Assembly (NCBI RefSeq): GCF_028372415.1
Contig: NC_092872.1
Coordinates: forward strand, 16,458,479 to 16,522,478
From: Notamacropus eugenii
Taxonomy: Eukaryota; Chordata; Mammalia; Diprotodontia; Macropodidae
Length of the DNA stretch: 64,000 nt
Direction: 5' to 3'
Both the position numbers and the translations under genes were made by a program. Positions 46,705-58,164 of the stretch are shown here, piece after piece. Positions within the stretch are counted from its first letter, which is position 1; the number at the start of each line of letters is the position of its first letter. A model generated the notes under the pieces. The model saw only the letters and a program-made list of their open reading frames with translations. It was not told the origin of the DNA and searched no databases.

Positions 46705-49700
46705 TGTAGGTTGTGTTCAGGGAGAACCAGTACCTTTGGTGTGATGGCTACCAAGCCGTTTTCAGGGCTGCTTTCCACCTTTGGTGCCTGCCTGTTCCGC
46801 CCAACTCTCACCTGTGGCTCCAAGAAGCTGCAGCATATACAGCGGCCAGATCTCAATAAACCATTTTGGTAGACAGGCCAAACCAGGTTGACTGTAACCA
46901 AAGGGTCTCAAACCTATTGGAGAATTAGGGGGATGTCTACATGTGAAAACTTCCCCTGGTAGAATGAGGTAGAAAAGGTGCCCTAAAAATTGTCTGCTTA
47001 CCCAACCCTGGTCTGGGAGGAAGAGAATCCTGCTCTGTGGTTGAAAAAATGTACAAAATGTACACATAAAATGTACAAAATATACAAAAACATCTGCAAA
47101 GATGATTCCACTCACCATCGGCACATGGAAAGTGTGCACACTTATAGGCAACACAAAATCTGGTAGACCTGAAAGACGAACTGATCTTGTTGCAAGAGAA
47201 CTCAACAGGTATTCCATCCAAATGGAAGCCCTGAGTGAAACAAAGCTGGCAAATGAAGGCCAGCTTACTGAAGTTGGAGCTGGATCCACATTTTTCTGGA
47301 GTGGCTGCAGTGAAGCAGAGCAGTGTGAAGCTGAAGCTGGCATAGGATCTGCAATCAAAATTAATCTAGTCAGCAATCTGGTACGCTGCCAAAAGGAGTG
47401 AATGACAGGCTCATGACAATGTGATTGCCACTTGCAGGAAAACACCATACCACCATCATCATTGCCTATGCTCCCATCATGAGGAACCCTGATGAGGTCA
47501 AAGAAAAATTTTATGAAGACCTAGAGACCCTTATGATCAATGTGCCAAAAGAGGACAAGCTGATAATTCTGGGTGACTTCAATGCTAGAATAAGCTCAGA
47601 CTACCAGACTTGGCAGGGAATCCTAGGAAGGAATGGAGTGGGAAACAGCAAGAGCAATGGTCATTTACTGCTGAAGACTTGTGCATCATATGACCTTCTC
47701 ATCACCAACACTGTTTTCTGTTTACCTCAATGCAATAAAGCTTCATGGATGCACCCTTGCAGTAAACACTGGCAACTAATAGAATATATGATTTTAAGGA
47801 GAAGAGACAGACAAGATGTGAGAGTGACAAAGGCAATGTGTGATGCAGAGTGCTGGACTGATCATAGACTTATCCTTTCCAAGCTAAATATTCTCATTAA
47901 TCAAAAGTGCTGCCCCCAAGGCAAAATGACTACCAGAAGAATTAATGTCAACCAATTAGAGCTCTTCTCTGAGCATGAAAACTTTGTTACTAACTTGGAG
48001 GGAAAGCTGAGTCAACACACAGTTGGCAACCCAAAAAGAGTGGACAGCTTTCAGAGATTTCAGAGACAGCACTACATTTGCTCATCTGGGTCAGAACACT
48101 CACAAACATCAAGCCTGGTTTGATGAAAATGATGGGGAAATGCAGAAGTTGCTAAATGAAAAATGAAAACTCCACAGGATTAAACAGCAGGACTGTTTAT
48201 CCATCTCTAAGAAGGCAGCAAAAGTAAAATACCGAAAGTAAAGTACAAGCAAAGCTTAGAGAGATGCAGGATTCCTGGCACAGTAAGAAGGCAGATGAAA
48301 TTGAGTTTTATGTTTATAGTAACAATCCAAAGCATGTTTATGATTCCCTGAAAACTATGGACCAAACACCTATGGTGAATCAAAATTACTCAGTGCTGAT
48401 GGAGCCCCACTGATGTCCTAGCGACAGGACATGATCCTAGAGAGATGGGCTGAACACTTTCATAATGCTCTCAACAGACCATCATCAATCAATGCTGAGG
48501 CCACTGACCATTTACCTCAGACTGAAGTTAGTTCCTCCTTAGCTGAAGTTACAACTGAAGAAGAGGTTTTGAGTGCCATTAGGCTCCTTTCATGTGGCAA
48601 AACACCTGGTGCTGATTCTATTCCAGCTGAAATTTACATTGCTCATACAAAAACAACTGAAATTTTCCAGGTTATATGGCAAGAGGAGGTTATCCCTTAG
48701 GAGTTCAAGGATGCCTCCATTGTCCATCTCTATGAAAGTAAAGGGAATAGATTATTCTGAGACAATCACAATCTCTCTTAGTCATTGCTGCCAAGATTCT
48801 TGCTAGAATCCAGCTTAATAGGTTAATCCTTCACCTGGAAGATGGTCATATACTGAGAGTCAGTATGGCTTCAGAAAGGTCTGATAAACAGTTGATATGG
48901 TGTTTGCTGCCCAACAACTCCAGGAGAAATGCCAGGAGCAGAACAGACATCTGTGCACAATGTTTGTAGATCTGAACAAGGCTTTTAACACTGTTAGTCG
49001 TGAGGGCTTATGGAAAATTATGTCAAAATTTGGTTGCCCAGAGAAGTTCATCAGCATTGTAAGTTGATTTCACGATGGCTTTTTAGCTCAGGTTCTGGAT
49101 AGCGTTCAATACTCTCATGCCTTCCCAATCACACAATGGAGTGAAACAGCACCCTGTGATTGCTCCCAAGCATTTTAGCATGATGTTTTCAGCCATGTTG
49201 TCAAATGTTTTCAATGAGGATGAAAATGGCATCAAAGTCAACTACTATACTGATGGTAAGTTCTTCAATTTGCAAAGGCTACAAGCCAGGACCAAAGTGG
49301 AGGGAATGTTGGTGCCTGATTTTCTGTTTGCAGATGATTGTGCACTCAACGCAGTCTCTGAAGCTGAGATGCAACAAAGTACGGATCAATTCTCTGCTGC
49401 CTGTGCTAATTTTGGCCTAATAATTAACACCAAGAAAACACAGGTGTTCCATCATCAACCACCACCATACTATCCAAAAGTGGAACCACTGGTTGCAACA
49501 AATGGAGTTTTGAATGCTCTGGATAAGTTCACTTTCCTTGATAGTGTACTTTCCAAGGAAGTACACATTGACAATGAGGTTGATGCATGTATTGCCAGAG
49601 CTAGCCCAATATTTGGGAGGCTCTGAAGAAAAGATTAAGAGAGAAGAGGTATTAGACTGACTACTAAACTGAAGGTCTACAGAGCCATTGTGCTGACCTC

Positions 49701-50112
49701 ATTATTGTATACCTGTGAAACATGGAGAGTCTACCAGAGCCATGCCAGGAAACTGAATTGCTTCCATTTGAGCTGTCTTGGGAAGATTCTGAAGATAATC
49801 TGGCAGGAAAAGATACTAGATATTGAGGTCCTTGCTCAAACTGAACTGCCAAGCATTCAAACTATGCTTCAGAGAGTGCAACTCCAATGGACTATCCATA
49901 TTGTTTGAATGCAAATGTACATTGGTCAAAAAGAATATTTTATGGAGAACTCGCATGGGGCAGGCAATCACACAGTAGTCAGAAGAAGTGACACAAGGAT
50001 ACTCTCAAGGTCTGTATCAAGAACTCTGTATTTTATTGTGCGACATGGGATACCCTGGCATAGGACCACTCATCATGACATGCCCACATCAGAAAGGGTG
50101 CTGAGTTCTATG
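46705..50112 (+). mobile_element. RTE-clade LINE, long and broken
   Basis: A 5' region of about 400 bases precedes an AP-endonuclease domain (47102 onward: LTIGTWKVCTLIG, EALSETKLANEG; then DKLIILGDFNARI and ECWTDHRLILSKL). An RT domain follows: SCGKTPGADSIPAEIY near 48590, LNKAFNTVSREGLWKI near 48970, catalytic FADD at 49327-49338. The RTE-type C-terminal stretch is LLYTCETWRVYQSHARKLN near 49700. Domain order and the 'LLYxCETW' ending identify the RTE group. The coding frame changes several times (frames seen at 47102, 47425, 48431, 49117 and 49690), with stops between, so it is not active. The 3' end abuts an L1 piece without the usual RTE tail repeats. Confidence 0.88.
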
Positions 50113-50591
50113 TTAAGGAGATGAATAAAACTCTGGGTAAGGTAAATATGATAGATCTCTGGAGAAATTTGGATGGGGATAGAAAGGAATATACCTTTTC
50201 CTCAGGGTATATGGCACATATAACAAAATTGACCATGTATGAGAGCATTACAACCTCATAATTCAGTTCAGAAAGACAGAGATAGTGAAGCCATCCTTCT
50301 CAGATCATGATGCAATAAAAATTACATGTAACAAAAGGTCATGAATATATAAAACAAAAATTAACTGGAAACTAAATAATCCAATTGTAAAAAATGAATG
50401 GGTTAGACAAGGAATTATAGAAACAGTCAACAGCTTCATTCAAGAAAATGAAAATAATGAAAATGAAAATAATACCAAATCTTATGGGATACTTCAAAAG
50501 CAGTTCTTAGGGGAAGTTTTTGAATGTCTAAGTGAATAAAATAGAGAAAGAGGAGATCAATGAATTAGGCATGCAGCTGAAACATCTTGAT

Positions 50592-50606
50592 AAAGAACAA
50601 ATTGAA
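50592..50606 (+). repeat. Target-site duplication, left copy (aaagaacaaattgaa)
   Basis: Fifteen bases of L1 ORF2 sequence immediately before the PEF1 retrocopy, repeated exactly at 52214-52228. Confidence 0.9.
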
Positions 50607-52213
50607 CAGATGCCATGTCTAGCTACCTGTATGGGCAGGGCTACCTAGGAGCTGCTGGACAGGCCCCAGGAGCACCCCTTGCCCCAGCAGTTATTACCCA
50701 GGACATTCCCAGTATGAAGGGGGGCTACCCCTGGTGGGAGTTATGGAAGTCCAGCTCTTGGAGGGTCCTACAGACCACCATCTGCTGCAGAAGCCTATGG
50801 ACATCCCAGCCCTGGGGGGATCCCCTCATCAGCTCCTGGAGGACTCTATGGATGTTCTGCCCTGGGAGGTCCCAATGGCCAGCCTGCTACAAATCCCTAT
50901 AACATCCCTCAGGGAGGACCTTTTGGGCAAAGCCCATCAGCAGGCAGCATTCCTCCTGGTGTAGACCCCAAAGCTTACTCCTGGTTCCAGACAGTGGATT
51001 CAGATCACAATGGCTACATCTCTGCGAAGGAACTCAAGCAGGTCTTGGTCAACTTCAATTGGTCTGCATTCAATGATAAAACCTGCCTCATGATGATAAA
51101 CATGTTTGACAAGACCAAGACAGGTCAGATCAACTTCTTTGGCATTTCTGCCTTGTGGACCTTTATCAAGCAGTGGAAGAACTTCTTCCAGCAATATGAC
51201 TGGGACCACTCAGGCTGCATTAGCTACAATAAGTTGCAGCAAGCTCTGTCTCAGATGGGCTACAACCTGAGCCCTCAGTTCACCCAGCTTCTGCTCTCCC
51301 GGTTATGCCCACATTCTGTCAACCCTGCCATGCAGCTGGATCACTTCATCCAGGTGTGCACCCAGTTGCAGGTGCAGACCGAGGCTTTCCGAGAGAAGGA
51401 CACTAGCATGCACAGTAGTTTCTGGCTCAGCTTTGAGGAGGTTCTCATCATCATAACCTCACAGATGTTGTGACTTCAACACAGTGCATGAGTTCTCCTT
51501 AGGAGGGGATGCCTAGCCTTGGAGATCCAGGGACCTTGAAGAACCTTCTTCTGCCCCCATAAACTGGAAACAGTGAAGGGATTTCTTCTCTATCCTCTCC
51601 TTTCTTTCACCACTGCTCCCAAAAGAAAATAGATCTCTCTTTTCTTGAGTAGTAACATTCCTAGAAAGGAGTCTTAGAACCTGCCTTGCTGTTGACATGG
51701 GAGGAATGACCACCTCTGTAGGCCCTGGGGTCTAGGCCCAGAGAAGGATGGGGACCTGATCCCTTAGGCAGTACAGCTGTGGGTATCCTCACCAGTGGGC
51801 AATTGAGCTCACCTCCAGGCCTGAAAGATAGGAGGCTCAGCCCTTTTGGCTCAAGATTTCAAGTGACTTGGTCAGCTCAGGCTTTTGTATCCAGGCAAGT
51901 TGTGTGCCCCTTCCTGATGCCCTATATTAGCATGAGCTCATCCCTTACCCCATATATATTCTCCTCATTGTTTTGTTATTTTATACTAGATTTGGGTTTT
52001 CTGAAGATGAAACTGAGACCATGGCAGGGCATTTCAAACTGAAGTCTCTGCTGCCTGGTCCTCATTGCTACTCAAGTATCTGGAGGCAGGCACTCTCCAG
52101 CCCACCCCATGTTGCCTACTGTTGCCAATGCATCTCTGTTGTTTATTGTAGGAGCCAAAAGTCCAGCACATCCACAAACTTCAATAAAGGTGTCCTACCT
52201 CAAAAAAAACAAA
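50607..52213 (+). pseudogene. PEF1: Processed pseudogene (retrocopy) of peflin
   Basis: An intronless copy of PEF1, a penta-EF-hand protein that pairs with ALG-2 (PDCD6) in calcium-regulated trafficking. The coding match starts at ATG 50615 (MSSYLYGQGYLGAAGQAPGA, as in peflin's start) and ends at the TGA at 51471-51473 after ...SQML. The Pro/Gly-rich N-terminal repeats remain visible but in other frames, so at least two shifts lie between 50670 and 50780. From about 50775 one frame runs through '[10 protein letters not shown]' into the EF-hand part. EF1's loop [12 protein letters not shown] is intact; EF3's loop [12 protein letters not shown] has lost its final Glu. A 3' UTR with aataaa near 52184 and an A-rich tail follow. 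Exact 15-bp target-site duplications prove L1-type insertion into the host L1. Not a working gene. Confidence 0.95.
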
Positions 52214-52228
52214 AAAGAACAAATTGAA
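52214..52228 (+). repeat. Target-site duplication, right copy (aaagaacaaattgaa)
   Basis: Exact repeat of 50592-50606 directly after the A-rich tail of the PEF1 retrocopy. L1 ORF2 sequence resumes here. Confidence 0.9.
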
Positions 52229-55200
52229 ACTCCCAAGCAAATACCTAATTAGAAATACTGAAAACCATAGGAGAGATTCATACAATTGAAATTAAGAAAA
52301 CTATTGAACTAATAAATAAAAATAAAAATTGGTTTTATGGACAAACCAATAAAATTGATAAACCTTTGGACTACTTGATTAAAAAAAAGAAAGAAGAAAA
52401 CCAAATTACCAATATCAAAAATGAAAAGGGTGAACTAACCTCCAATGAGGGGAAAATTAAATAATAATTAGAAATTACTTTGCCCAATTGTATGTCCATA
52501 AGACTGACAATCTAAATGAGATGGATGATTTTTTAAAAACACAAGTAAATTGCCCAGATTAACAGAAGAGAAAGTTGAGTACTTAAATAACCCCATCTCA
52601 GAAAAAGAAATTGAACAACCTATTAATGATCTCCCTGGAAAAAAATTCTGCAGGGCTGGATGGATTTACAAGTGAATTCTAATTCCAAAACTGCATAGAC
52701 TATTTAGGAAAATTGTCGAAGAAGAAGTCCTCCCAAATTCCTTTTATAATACAAATATGGTTCTGATACCTAAACCAGGAAGAACCCAAACAGAAAAAGA
52801 AAATTATAGACCAATTTTTCTAATGAATATAGATGCAAAAATTTTAAATAAGATGTTAGCAAAAAGAATACAGAAACTTATCAGAGAATAAAACATTATG
52901 ATCAGGTAGGATTTATACCAGGAATGTAGGGCTGGTTGAATATTCAGAAAAGTATTAGCACTATTTATCATAATAACAATACTAACAGAAACCACATGAT
53001 TATCTCAATCAATGCAGAAAAAGTTTTTGATGAATGACAACAAACATTCCTATTGAAAACACTGGAGAGCATAGGAATAAATGGGACTTTCCATAAAATA
53101 ATAAGCAATATCTACATAAAACCTTCAGCAAGCATTATATGCAATGGGGATAAGCTAGATGTGTTTCCAATAAGATGAGGGGTGAAACAAGAATGTCCAT
53201 TATCACCACTGTTATTCAATGTGGTACTAGAAATGCTAGCTGTAGTGAGAAGAGAAGAAAAAGAAATTGAAGGAATTAGAATATGCAAAGAAGAAATTAA
53301 GTTATCTCTCTTTGCAGATGATATAATGATATACTTAGAGAATCTCAGAGAATCAAGTAAAAAACTCCTTGAAATAATAAACAACTTTGACAAAGTTGCA
53401 GGTTACAAAATAAACCCACACAAGTATTCTGCATTTCTATATATTACTAACAAAGTCCAACAGCAAGAGATAGAAAGACAAATCCCACTTAAAGCTATGG
53501 TAGACACTATAAAATATTTGGGAGTTTACCTGCCAAAACAAACCCAGGGACTATATGACCATAATTACAAAACAATTTTTGCACAAATAAAGTTAGATCT
53601 AAGTAAGTGGAAAAACATATGTTGCTCATGGCTAGGCTAAGTTAATATAATAAAAATGACAATTTTACTCAAATTAATTTACTTATTCAATGCCACACCA
53701 ATGAAACTACCAGATAATTTTTTTCTAGAGCTAGAAAAAAATAATATGAAAATTCATCTGGAAGGACAAAATGTCCAGAATATCAAGGGAACTAATGAAA
53801 AGAAATGCTAGGGCAGGTGGCCTAGGCCTAACAGATCTCAAACTGTGTTATAAAGCAGAAATCATCAAAATTGGTACTTTCTAAGAGACAGTGGGGTAGG
53901 CTACTGGAATAGGTTAAGTACTCAAGACACAGTAGTCAATGAATATAGCAATCTACTGTTTGAGAAACCCGAGGACCCCAGCTCCTGGGATAAGAACTCA
54001 CTCATTGATAAAAATTGCTTGGAAAACTGGATAACAGTGAGGTGGAAACTGGGCATAGACCAATGCCTGTCACCATACACAAGAATAAAGTTCAAATGAA
54101 TACATGATTTAGGTATAAAGATTGATTCTATAAACAAAGTAGTGGAGCAAGGAATAGTGCATTTGTTATATTTATGGAGAATGGAGAAATTTTTGACCAA
54201 ATAAGAGATAGAGAAGATCAGGAATTGCAAAATGGATTATTTTGATTACATTAAATTGAAAAGTTTTTACAAAAACAAACCCAATGCAACCAAGATTAGG
54301 AAGGAAGCATAAAACTGGAAATTTTTGCAACTAGTGTCTGTGATAAAGGCCTTATTTCCAATATGTATATAGAAAATTGAGTCAAATGTACAAGAATTTC
54401 CCAATTGATAAATGGTCCAAAGATATGAATAGGGAATTTTCAGAGGAAGAAATTAATGCTATCTATCATCATATGAAAAAATGCTCTAAATCACTATTGA
54501 TTACCGAAATGCAAATCAAAACAACTCTGAGGTACCACATCATGCCTATTAGATTGGATAACATGACAAACAGGAAGATAATCATTATTGGGGAATTTGT
54601 GGGAGAGCTGGAACACTAATTCATTGTTGGTGGAGCTGTGAGTTGATTCACCCATTCTGGAGAGTAATTTGGATCTATGCTCAAAGGAGTACAAAAATGT
54701 GCATACCATTTGACCCAATAATATTGCCTCTGGGCCTCTGTCACAAAGACATCATAGAAAAGGGAAACAGTCCCGCATGTACAAAAATATTTATAGCTGC
54801 TCTCTCTGTAGTGACCAAAATCTGGAAATCAAGGGGATAACCCATCAATTGAGGAATGCCCGAACAAGTTGTGATATATGAATGTAATGGATTACTATTG
54901 TGCTATAAGAATTGACGAACAGGAAGACTTCAGAGATGCCTGGAATGACTTATATGAACTGATGCTGAGTGAAAGGAGCAGAACCAGGAGAACTTTGTAC
55001 TCAGCAACAACCACAATGTGTAAGGAATTTTTCTGGTAGACTTAGTACTTCATTGCAATGCAAGGACATAAATAATTTCCAAATGACTCAAGGCAAAATC
55101 CCTTCCCCATCCAGAGAAAGAACTATGGAACTGGATTACAGATAGAAGCAGACCATTTTCTTTTGTATTATGTTTTGTTTTGTTTTATGGTTTATTCCAT

Positions 55201-55385
55201 TCACTTTAATTCTTCTATGCAACATGTATTTAAGGAATGTATGTGTGGAACCTATATAAGATTGTATGCCATCTCATGGAGAGAGTGAGGAGGGAGGGGT
55301 GAATGGGGAGAAGGGAGGGGAAAAAAATCTAAGATACATGGAAGTGATTCTTGAATACTGAAAAGAAATAAATTACTTTAATCAA

Positions 55386-56017
55386 AAAAATAGAAAGGGA
55401 AACATTCTTATACAACTCTAGTCTATTCTGCTACTGTCTGGTGAAGTCATTGGTACAATTCCAGAAACTGTTATTAGCATGTCATTGAAATAAATTTCAT
55501 GGGTATGCTAAGAAGCAACAAAGCAGGAGAGATATAATTGAAAAAGCAGTCAAGCTAATGAAATTCCTTTAATAAAGAGTTGGGAACCCAATCCAGGGCC
55601 AACGTATGTTATCAACAGTGTTATCAACATCCAAGGATTCCCAAGGGAATTGAATTGGAAGTATAGGTTTAAAATAAGCAAAAATAGGGAAAAGGCCACC
55701 TCATCAGTGTGCATTCTTAAATGGGTTTTGCTTGGAGGTTTATTTTTCTTTGATCATTTTTTTGTTGTGAATTTTGACATGTCTGAATACCAGTCTTCCT
55801 CTAGTAGTGAAAAGTATGCTCCCATTTCTTCCTCTTCTCTCTCCCCTTTGTTTCAGTTAGCTCCAGAAAAAAGTGGTTAATAGGTGCTTTGGGTTCATAG
55901 GGACAATTTCGTTTGTGAATTTTCATTTTCTTAATTAATGATACATATTCTTTATCCATGATATACTCACCTCCTGTTTTGAGTGGTGTAAGGTACCCCC
56001 ACACTTTTTCAGTCTTT
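55386..56017. other. Unassigned sequence
   Basis: A 76-codon open frame at 55650-55880 and a 67-codon one on minus at 55801-56004. Neither has a recognisable domain. Confidence 0.4.
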
Positions 56018-56836
56018 TTTAAAATGTTTATTTATTCCTAGTTTTCAACATTCATTTTCACAAAATTTCCAAATTTTCTCCCCATCTCTCCCCCCATCCC
56101 AAAACGCTGTGCATTCTGATTGCCCCTTTCCCCAATCTGCCCTCCCTTCTATCACGTCCTTCCCTTCTCTTATCCCCATCTTCTCTTTTGTCTTGTAGGG
56201 CAAGAAAATTTCTATACCCCGTTACCTATATTTCTTATTTCCCAGTTGTATGCAAAAACAATTCTCAACATTTGTTCTTAAAACTTTGAGTTTCACTTTC
56301 TCTTCCTTCCTCCCACCCCACTCATCCCTACTGAGAAGGCAAGCAATTCAATATAGTTTACATGTTTAGTCATGGAAAAAACTTCCATAAAAGTCATGTT
56401 GTGAATGATTAACTGTATTTCTCTCCATCCTATCCTGCCTCCTCCATTTATTCTATTCTCTCTTTCGACCTTGTCCCTCCCCAAAATTGTTTACTTCTAA
56501 CTACTTCCTCCTCCCATTTGCCCTCTCTTCTATCATCCCCTACACACACTTCACTTATCCCCTTCTCCCCTACTTTCTTGTAGTGTAAAATAGATACTCA
56601 TACCAAATTGACTGTACATATTATTCCTTCCTTAGGCCAAATGTGATAAGAGTAAGCTTCACTTTTACCCTCTCACCTCCTCCCTTTTCTCCTCCATTGC
56701 TAAAGCTTTTTTCTTGCCTCTTTTGTGAGAGATAATCTGCCCCATTCCATTTCTTCCTTTCTCCTCAATATATTCCTCTCTCACCCTTTAATTTTATTTT
56801 TTAGATATCATCCTTTCCTTTTCAACTCACTCTATG

Positions 56837-56955
56837 ATCTCTGTATATATATATGTGTGTATGTATGTGTATACATATATATGTGTGTGTGTATACATAT
56901 ATATGTGTATATCTATATCTATATCTATATCTATATCTATATATATCTGTGTGTA
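56837..56955. repeat. TA/TG/TATC compound microsatellite inside HAL1 copy 3
   Basis: (TA)n, TG and (TATC)n units at the position equivalent to the (CA)n of copy 1 and (GATA)n of copy 2. Confidence 0.95.
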
Positions 56956-57099
56956 ATCCCTCCAACTACTCAGATACTGAGAAAAATTTCAAGAGTTAAA
57001 AATATTCTCTTTCCATGTAGGAATGTAAACAGTTCAACTTTAGTAAGTCCCTTATGATTTCTCTTTCCTATTTACCTTTTCATGCTTCTCTTGATTCTT

Positions 57100-58164
57100 G
57101 CATTTGAAAGCCAAATTTTCTTTTCAGCTTTGGTCTTTTCATCAAGAATGATTGAAAGTCCTCTATTTCATTGAATGACAACTTTTTTCCCTGAAGTATT
57201 ATAGCTTGCTAGATAATTCTGTGTTTTAATCCTAGTTCCTTTGACTTCTGGAATATCCTGTTCCAAGCCATTTGATCCCTTAATGTAGAAGCTGCTTGAT
57301 CTTGTGTTATCCTGATTGTATTTCCCACAATACTTGAATTGTTTCTTTCTACCTGCTTGCCATAATTTCTCCTTGACCTGGGAACTCTGGCATTTGACTA
57401 CAATATTCCTAGGAGCTTCCCTTTTTGGGTCCCTTTCAAGAGGTGAGCAGTGGATTCTTTCAATATCTATTTTGCCCTCTGGTTTTAGAATATCAGGGCA
57501 GTTTTCCTTGGTAATTTCATGAAAGATGATGTCTAGGCTCTTTTCTTGATCATGGCTTTCAGGTAGTCCCATAATTTTTAAATTGTCTCTCCTGGATCTA
57601 TTTTCCAGGTCAGTTGTTTTTCTAACAAGATATTTCACATTATTTTCCATTTTTCATTCCTTTGATTTTGTTTTGTAATTAAAAGCCATTAGCCTCCATC
57701 TGCTCCATTCTGATTTTTAAAGAACTATTTTCTTCAGTGAGCTTTTGAACTTTTCCATTTGACTAATTCTGCTTTTTAAAACATTCTTTTCCTCATTGGC
57801 TTTTTGAATCTCTTTTGCCAATTGAGTTAGCCTATTTTTAAAAGTGTTATTTTCTTCAGCGGTTTTTTTTTTTTTTTTTGCGTCTCATTTAGTAAGCTGT
57901 TGACTCACTTTTCATGATTTTCTTGCATCACTCCCATTTCTCTTCCCAGTTTTGCCTCCACTTCTCTTACTTGCTTTTCAACATCCCTTTTGAGCTCTTC
58001 CATGGCATGAGACCATTTGAAGTTTTGGAAGTAGAAGTCTTGACTTTTAGGTCTTCCTCTGATGGTAAGTATTATTCTTCCTCATCCTGAAGGATGAAAG
58101 AAAATCCCTGCTCACCAAGAAAGCAGTCTTCTACAGTTTTATTTTTTCCCCTTTTTGGGGGCAT
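57100..58164 (-). pseudogene. L1-type ORF1 of HAL1 copy 3, decayed
   Basis: The start is likely ATG 58164 on minus (protein begins MPPKRGKNKT, matching copy 1's MPRKGKKNKT). Coiled-coil sequence follows. The 160-codon frame at 57650-57168 covers the RRM part (DNLKIMGLPESHDQEKSLD) and into the C-terminal domain, where a frameshift after 'QFKYCGK' departs from copy 1's 'QFKYCGNTIRITQ'. More than one break; no protein expected. Confidence 0.8.

Larger units (their letters stand above)
50113..55385 (+). mobile_element. L1 LINE, 5'-truncated, sense, hosting a PEF1 retrocopy
   Basis: Begins inside the ORF2 endonuclease ('ggagatgaataaaactctgg', MIDLWRNLDGDRKEYTF) directly at the end of the RTE. It continues with 'FSDHDAIKITCN', then is split at 50607-52213 by a PEF1 retrocopy. 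It resumes with '[18 protein letters not shown]' and the RT with FADD at 53311-53322. It then runs through the C-terminus (IPFDPIILPLGLCHKD near 54700) to a 3' UTR and A-rich tail near 55385. A 152-codon RT frame survives at 53182-53640, but many stops and shifts break the rest. Its 3' UTR ('gtgattcttgaatactgaaa') differs from the antisense L1 at 25-31 kb, so this is another subfamily. Confidence 0.85.

Noticed and set aside
50994-51473. A 159-codon EF-hand open frame that could be a small calcium-binding protein gene
   Set aside because: It is the EF-hand part of a frameshifted peflin retrocopy with a poly(A) tail and target-site duplications, and EF3 has lost its final Glu.
53182-53640. An intact 152-codon reverse-transcriptase frame as a possible domesticated gene
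   Set aside because: It is continuous with broken L1 ORF2 sequence on both sides and shows no independent start, terminator or fusion.
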